Source of the DNA: an uncultured Lachnospiraceae bacterium
Lineage (GTDB): Bacteria > Bacillota > Clostridia > Lachnospirales > Lachnospiraceae
Assembly (NCBI GenBank): GCA_910578115.1
Contig: CAJTPO010000024.1
Span: 1-64,000 of the forward strand
Direction of reading: 5' to 3'
DNA: 64,000 nt
The notes beneath the pieces are model-generated. The model saw only the letters and a program-made list of their open reading frames with translations, did no database searches and was not told the DNA's origin. The translations under genes were made by a program, and so were the position numbers. Position 1 is the stretch's first letter, and each line of letters begins with the position of its first letter. This document shows, one piece after another, positions 61,020-64,000 of this stretch.

Positions 61020-61842
61020 AATCTCTTTTCAACTGATATAACACTTCCTCGAAGCATACCCCGTCCGTCTTCGGAATTTCCATCTCCACAGACTTTAAGA
61101 TACACTTTTTCACAAAACCGGAGGCCTTGCGCACGGAGCGGTCAAAAGGTACGCCGTTCACACCGTCCGCGGCGATAATCGAGGTGAACACGTCTCCCGT
61201 GCAGGAGCGCTCCGCGTCCACCCTGTGGGTGCGGATAATCCGCGGTTCCCTGTCCTGCTCGTAGATATAGTTGGCTATAAACTCTCCCTGCGGGATGCCG
61301 GTGACGACCACCTTCGCCGGGCCATACGAAGAGATCTGCCGCGCCATATCATACAGCTCCCTTTTCCGCCAGCCTGCCGCCCTGTAGGGCGTATCCGTCA
61401 GCCTGCAGGCTTCCGTCAGGTTGGGTGTGGTAATATCACAAAGTGCCACCAGCCGCTTCATCTCCGTGCACATCTCCTCCGTGTACGTGGCGTAGATCCT
61501 CCCGTGATCGCCCATCACCGGATCCACGATCACCAGCGTGCCTTCCTTCGAGAAATCACGAAGAAATCCTTTCACGATATCGATCTGCTCCGCCGATCCC
61601 AGAAAGCCCGTCATAATGCCCTCAAACCGCAGGCCAAGCTTCTGCCAGTTCTCGATATACACCCGCATGCGGTCGGTATAATCATCTATAAAATAATGCG
61701 GAAACCCCATATGATTGGACAAAATCGCCGTCGGCACCGGGCAGCACTGTACCCCCAGATAGGAAAGTATGGGCAGCGTCGCCGTGATGGAGCATCTGCC
61801 GAATCCCGATATATCATTGATCACCGCTATTTTCTTCTGCAT
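61018..61842 (-). CDS. Pyridoxal/pyridoxamine kinase (PdxY/PdxK family)
   Basis: 274 residues, ribokinase-like. Substrate-site INDISGFGRCSITATLPIL at the start, PVPTAILSNHMGF, VDPVMGDHG, and an anion-hole CTGDVFTSII near 210-220. It phosphorylates B6 vitamers for salvage. The Cys-Thr-Gly-Asp form is seen in the clostridial group. Monocistronic between two terminators. Confidence 0.9.
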   Translation of the reverse strand: MQKKIAVINDISGFGRCSITATLPILSYLGVQCCPVPTAILSNHMGFPHYFIDDYTDRMRVYIENWQKLGLRFEGIMTGFLGSAEQIDIVKGFLRDFSKEGTLVIVDPVMGDHGRIYATYTEEMCTEMKRLVALCDITTPNLTEACRLTDTPYRAAGWRKRELYDMARQISSYGPAKVVVTGIPQGEFIANYIYEQDREPRIIRTHRVDAERSCTGDVFTSIIAADGVNGVPFDRSVRKASGFVKKCILKSVEMEIPKTDGVCFEEVLYQLKRD

Positions 61843-61896
61843 GTCTGGTCATTTCCCTCCTGCTCTGTTTTTGCGGGCTGTCACTGTCTATTCACA

Positions 61897-61938
61897 AATT
61901 AGCCTGAAAGTATCCCCTTTAATACCTTCAGGCTAATT
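61897..61938 (-). terminator. Terminator of the sigma-led operon
   Basis: AATTAGCCTGAA pairs with TTCAGGCTAATT over 12 bp with an 18-nt loop, about 75 bp beyond the stop of the 192-residue gene. The minus strand continues TGTGAATAG, so the T tract is short. Confidence 0.65.
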
Positions 61939-62011
61939 CTCTCTGCCAAATCTATATCACAGTTTATCACAAATATTCCCGTCCAACAACCAGAAATCAG
62001 ACCTCATCCTG

Positions 62012-62590
62012 TTACTTTTCCTCGTCCTCCTGCTCCTCGGAACTCTCTGCCGGCGTGTTTCTCATCTGATCGATCTCCTGCAGGGCATCCCTGCACTGCC
62101 TCACCTCGGTAATCTTCCGCAGGATCAGGTTGATATCTTCCGGCGAAAACATATCCAGGCACTTCATCAGGCTGTCAATATCATTCAAGTCAATGTGTAC
62201 CGTACCTACCGAAGTGTCAACATGAATCCAGTTGGGATTCGCGCTGCCGCCCACCGTAATACTGTTGCCCCGCAGGTAATCTTTCTCCACCACCACACAG
62301 ACACCGTTATGGAATACTGTCCTGCTCACCGTCTCACCTGCTTTCGGCTCTTCCATCTGCCGCAGGATAATCCCTACCGAATCCGTTGCCCCGCAGGATT
62401 CCCCCGAAGCTCTGAATTCATCCGCCCTTCTGAGCATGGATGCAAAAGAATCCGATGGTGCACCATCTCCCTTTAGTCCCAACTGCTGACGTCTGGCCAG
62501 GTTTTCGCTGTATTTCTTAAGCTCCTGTGCCGCATAATCCATGCTCCGGTTTACCGGAGCAAAACCACCAAACCTGTCATTTCCAATCAT
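62012..62590 (-). CDS. Hypothetical protein, third gene of ECF sigma operon
   Basis: 192 residues from ATG 62590 behind AAGGAGGAAG. Soluble, no signal peptide. Helical start (SMDYAAQELKKYSENLARRQ), a middle part with beta character (CVVVEKDYLRGNSITVGG) and an acidic C-terminus. The segment VDTSVGTVHIDLNDIDSLM is distinctive. I do not recognise the family. It follows the 173-residue gene by 59 bp. Confidence 0.7.
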   Translation of the reverse strand: MIGNDRFGGFAPVNRSMDYAAQELKKYSENLARRQQLGLKGDGAPSDSFASMLRRADEFRASGESCGATDSVGIILRQMEEPKAGETVSRTVFHNGVCVVVEKDYLRGNSITVGGSANPNWIHVDTSVGTVHIDLNDIDSLMKCLDMFSPEDINLILRKITEVRQCRDALQEIDQMRNTPAESSEEQEDEEK

Positions 62591-62649
62591 TTCTTCTTCC
62601 TCCTTTTTCCTTCTTTTACAGACTCCCGGAGTCTCCACTCTCTTTGTTA

Positions 62650-63171
62650 TCAGTCATTTTCCTCTCGTTCCTCTTCCGTCTCCGAGGATTTCATCCCCTC
62701 CGCCGTCTCCATCGCAAACCGTTCAATTCTGTGCTGCGTCTGCTGCGGCACCCGCTCCATATCCACCCGATAAGCCTCCAGCCTGCCGTCATCATATTTC
62801 GCTTCTACATAGACCTGACTGCCCTCCAGCTTTCCTTTCAGAGTATACCCCTCTGTCACGGCAATCTCGATATTATCGCTCTCTTCATAGCTCATATGCC
62901 TCACCTCCGCAGCCTGTACGGCTTCCCGTCTCGTTACAGCATTCACCCGTATACCCAGCCCCGTGACCAGTCTGCCTTTTTCCATACTGACAGTGTCAAT
63001 TCTTTGTCCTTCGCTTCCGGCTTTCTCCCTGCCGTCCTGCTCCTGGTATTTCAGATTCTGCATCAGACTTTCCTGAAACCGCTCCGAATGCTCCTTCCTC
63101 TTCCTGCCCGGATATCCCTGAAGACGCTCTTTCCCGCTCTTGCCGCTGCCTCCGATTTCCTGTACGCTCAT
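62650..63171 (-). CDS. Hypothetical protein coupled to ECF sigma gene
   Basis: 173 residues. The start overlaps the sigma stop (ATGA). Very polar, no membrane segment. A basic N-terminus (GKSGKERLQGYPGRKRKE) and acidic tail flank a middle region (IEIAVTEGYTLKGKLEGSQV, then VYVEAKYDDGRLEAYRVD). Translation coupling suggests a partner or anti-sigma role, but it lacks the membrane helix usual for anti-sigma factors. Family not recognised. Confidence 0.68.
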   Translation of the reverse strand: MSVQEIGGSGKSGKERLQGYPGRKRKEHSERFQESLMQNLKYQEQDGREKAGSEGQRIDTVSMEKGRLVTGLGIRVNAVTRREAVQAAEVRHMSYEESDNIEIAVTEGYTLKGKLEGSQVYVEAKYDDGRLEAYRVDMERVPQQTQHRIERFAMETAEGMKSSETEEEREEND

Positions 63172-63683
63172 AAATTCTCTGGCCTCCCTTCCGTAAGAAT
63201 TTTTTTGACCTCTTCTCTGCCCCGTCTCAGCCTTGTCTTAATAGTTCCTTCCTTTTCGTTCAAGGCCCCGGCAATCTCCTGTATCGAATAGTCTTCGTAA
63301 TAAAAAAGATAGATGGCATTCCGATAATGCACCGGCAATTTGAGCACTGCTTCCAGCGTCCTGTCATCCCTGATCTGATACGGCAGATAGACCTCTCTCG
63401 ACGCCGCCGGCATGGATTCCTCCAGCGGCACCGTCCGGCGCCGCCAGCTGCTTTTCAAGATATCCATGCAGATACGGATCGTCGTCCGGATCAGCCATGC
63501 CTTCTCATGCTCCTTATTCGCGATCGGCTTCTCATCCTTCATATAACGCAGAAAAGCCTCCTGCACCACATCCTCGGCATCCGCCCGGTTATGCATATTG
63601 GCAAAAGCAACCCGGTACAGCATCGTCTGATATTCCGCCGCCAGATTATTCCACCTCAGTTCTCTCGCAAACTCCTGCTCCAT
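63168..63683 (-). CDS. ECF-type RNA polymerase sigma factor
   Basis: 171 residues. Region 2 includes RVAFANMHNRADAEDVVQEA. Region 4 includes VHYRNAIYLFYYEDYSIQEI and GTIKTRLRRGREEVKKIL. Extracytoplasmic-function size. First gene of a three-gene leftward operon; AAGGAATC lies ahead of the ATG. Its own promoter should lie in 63684-63840, where I see no confident hexamers. Confidence 0.9.
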   Translation of the reverse strand: MEQEFARELRWNNLAAEYQTMLYRVAFANMHNRADAEDVVQEAFLRYMKDEKPIANKEHEKAWLIRTTIRICMDILKSSWRRRTVPLEESMPAASREVYLPYQIRDDRTLEAVLKLPVHYRNAIYLFYYEDYSIQEIAGALNEKEGTIKTRLRRGREEVKKILTEGRPENL

Positions 63684-63840
63684 CTTGTCATGATTCCTTG
63701 TGTTCTATGGTCTGTTTCTATTATTGCCCTCACAGCATCCGGATGCTCATGCCGACAGCATCTCATCCTCTGACTGTAATACGAATAAGAGACAGGAAAA
63801 GTTTCATTCTCAGAAAATTTTCCCGTCTCCCGTGCTGTTC

Positions 63841-64000
63841 TCAATAATCTTTCTTCGCTGTCGCCCTGGTGCAGAACACGATTCCGGCCATCATCACGAT
63901 CAACGCCATAACAGCGCCTCCCCATCCGATCGCGTCAAGATTACCGCCAACCTTTTCAAGCAGCGCAAACGCCGCCGCCGGATTTTTCTGTATCTCTCCG
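63841..64000 (-). CDS. C-terminal end of a membrane-anchored protein (partial)
   Basis: The last about 52 codons of a gene entering from the right edge. They encode a soluble stretch (EIQKNPAAAFALLEKVGGNL) and one membrane helix (AVMALIVMMAGIVFCT), ending in a short basic tail RATAKKDY. The gene is incomplete, so no function is offered. It is in line with the sigma operon 158 bp downstream. Confidence 0.6.
   Translation of the reverse strand, partial: GEIQKNPAAAFALLEKVGGNLDAIGWGGAVMALIVMMAGIVFCTRATAKKDY

Overview
The window looks like a chromosomal stretch from an anaerobic gut Firmicute, most likely a Lachnospiraceae-type clostridium. This is inferred from protein character, without a database search. 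Supporting signs are a BceRS-like two-component/ABC cluster, AddAB in place of RecBCD, RpiR-controlled beta-glucoside PTS genes, a BMP-family nucleoside importer, KtrAB-type potassium uptake, a GH120 beta-xylosidase, an Rpn remnant and a DUF4143 ATPase. Moderate G+C and strong AGGAGG ribosome sites fit the same group. No phage, transposase, CRISPR array, rRNA or tRNA was recognised.

Layout. 1-7.7 kb: an Rpn nuclease remnant; a histidine kinase/response regulator/ABC transporter cluster whose kinase has a damaged ATP-binding motif; and a DUF4143 ATPase coupled to the orphan winged-helix tail of a Fic protein, with four phased direct repeats upstream. 7.8-14 kb: a sugar-acid regulon (KDG kinase, KDPG aldolase, IlvD/Edd dehydratase, GntP permease, GntR/FadR regulator) that reads as a semi-phosphorylative Entner-Doudoroff route, with a clear promoter and three operator-like palindromes. 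14-18.5 kb: GH1 6-phospho-beta-glucosidase, beta-glucoside PTS and RpiR regulator. 18.5-24 kb: cardiolipin synthase, GH13 glucosidase with an extra N-terminal domain, and a GPH sugar symporter. 23.9-25.3 kb: cobalamin riboswitch, DUF4430 lipoprotein and ECF S component. 25.4-30.5 kb: OFA-type MFS protein, then ECF sigma factor, six-helix membrane protein and ABC transporter. 30.5-36.3 kb: metallo-beta-lactamase/Ada-like protein, a strongly palindromic intergenic element, and a heterodimeric ABC exporter. 36.6-41.8 kb: nucleoside (BMP) ABC importer operon with internal hairpins and a terminator. 42-45.3 kb: exported endonuclease/exonuclease/phosphatase-fold protein and KtrAB-like potassium transporter. 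45.5-53 kb: addB-addA. 53-56.6 kb: GH120 beta-xylosidase and AraC regulator. 56.8-61 kb: MerR regulator, orphan solute-binding lipoprotein and chemoreceptor. 61-64 kb: pyridoxal kinase, an ECF sigma factor with two unknown partners, and the end of a membrane-anchored protein.

Most genes serve sugar capture and catabolism, each with a local regulator. The least explained material is non-coding: a 35-bp palindrome present in at least three intergenic copies (plus a split copy), the cloverleaf-like region at 32361-32546, and the 33-bp-phased repeats at 7520-7634. All assignments come from reading motifs; no similarity search or folding program was run.
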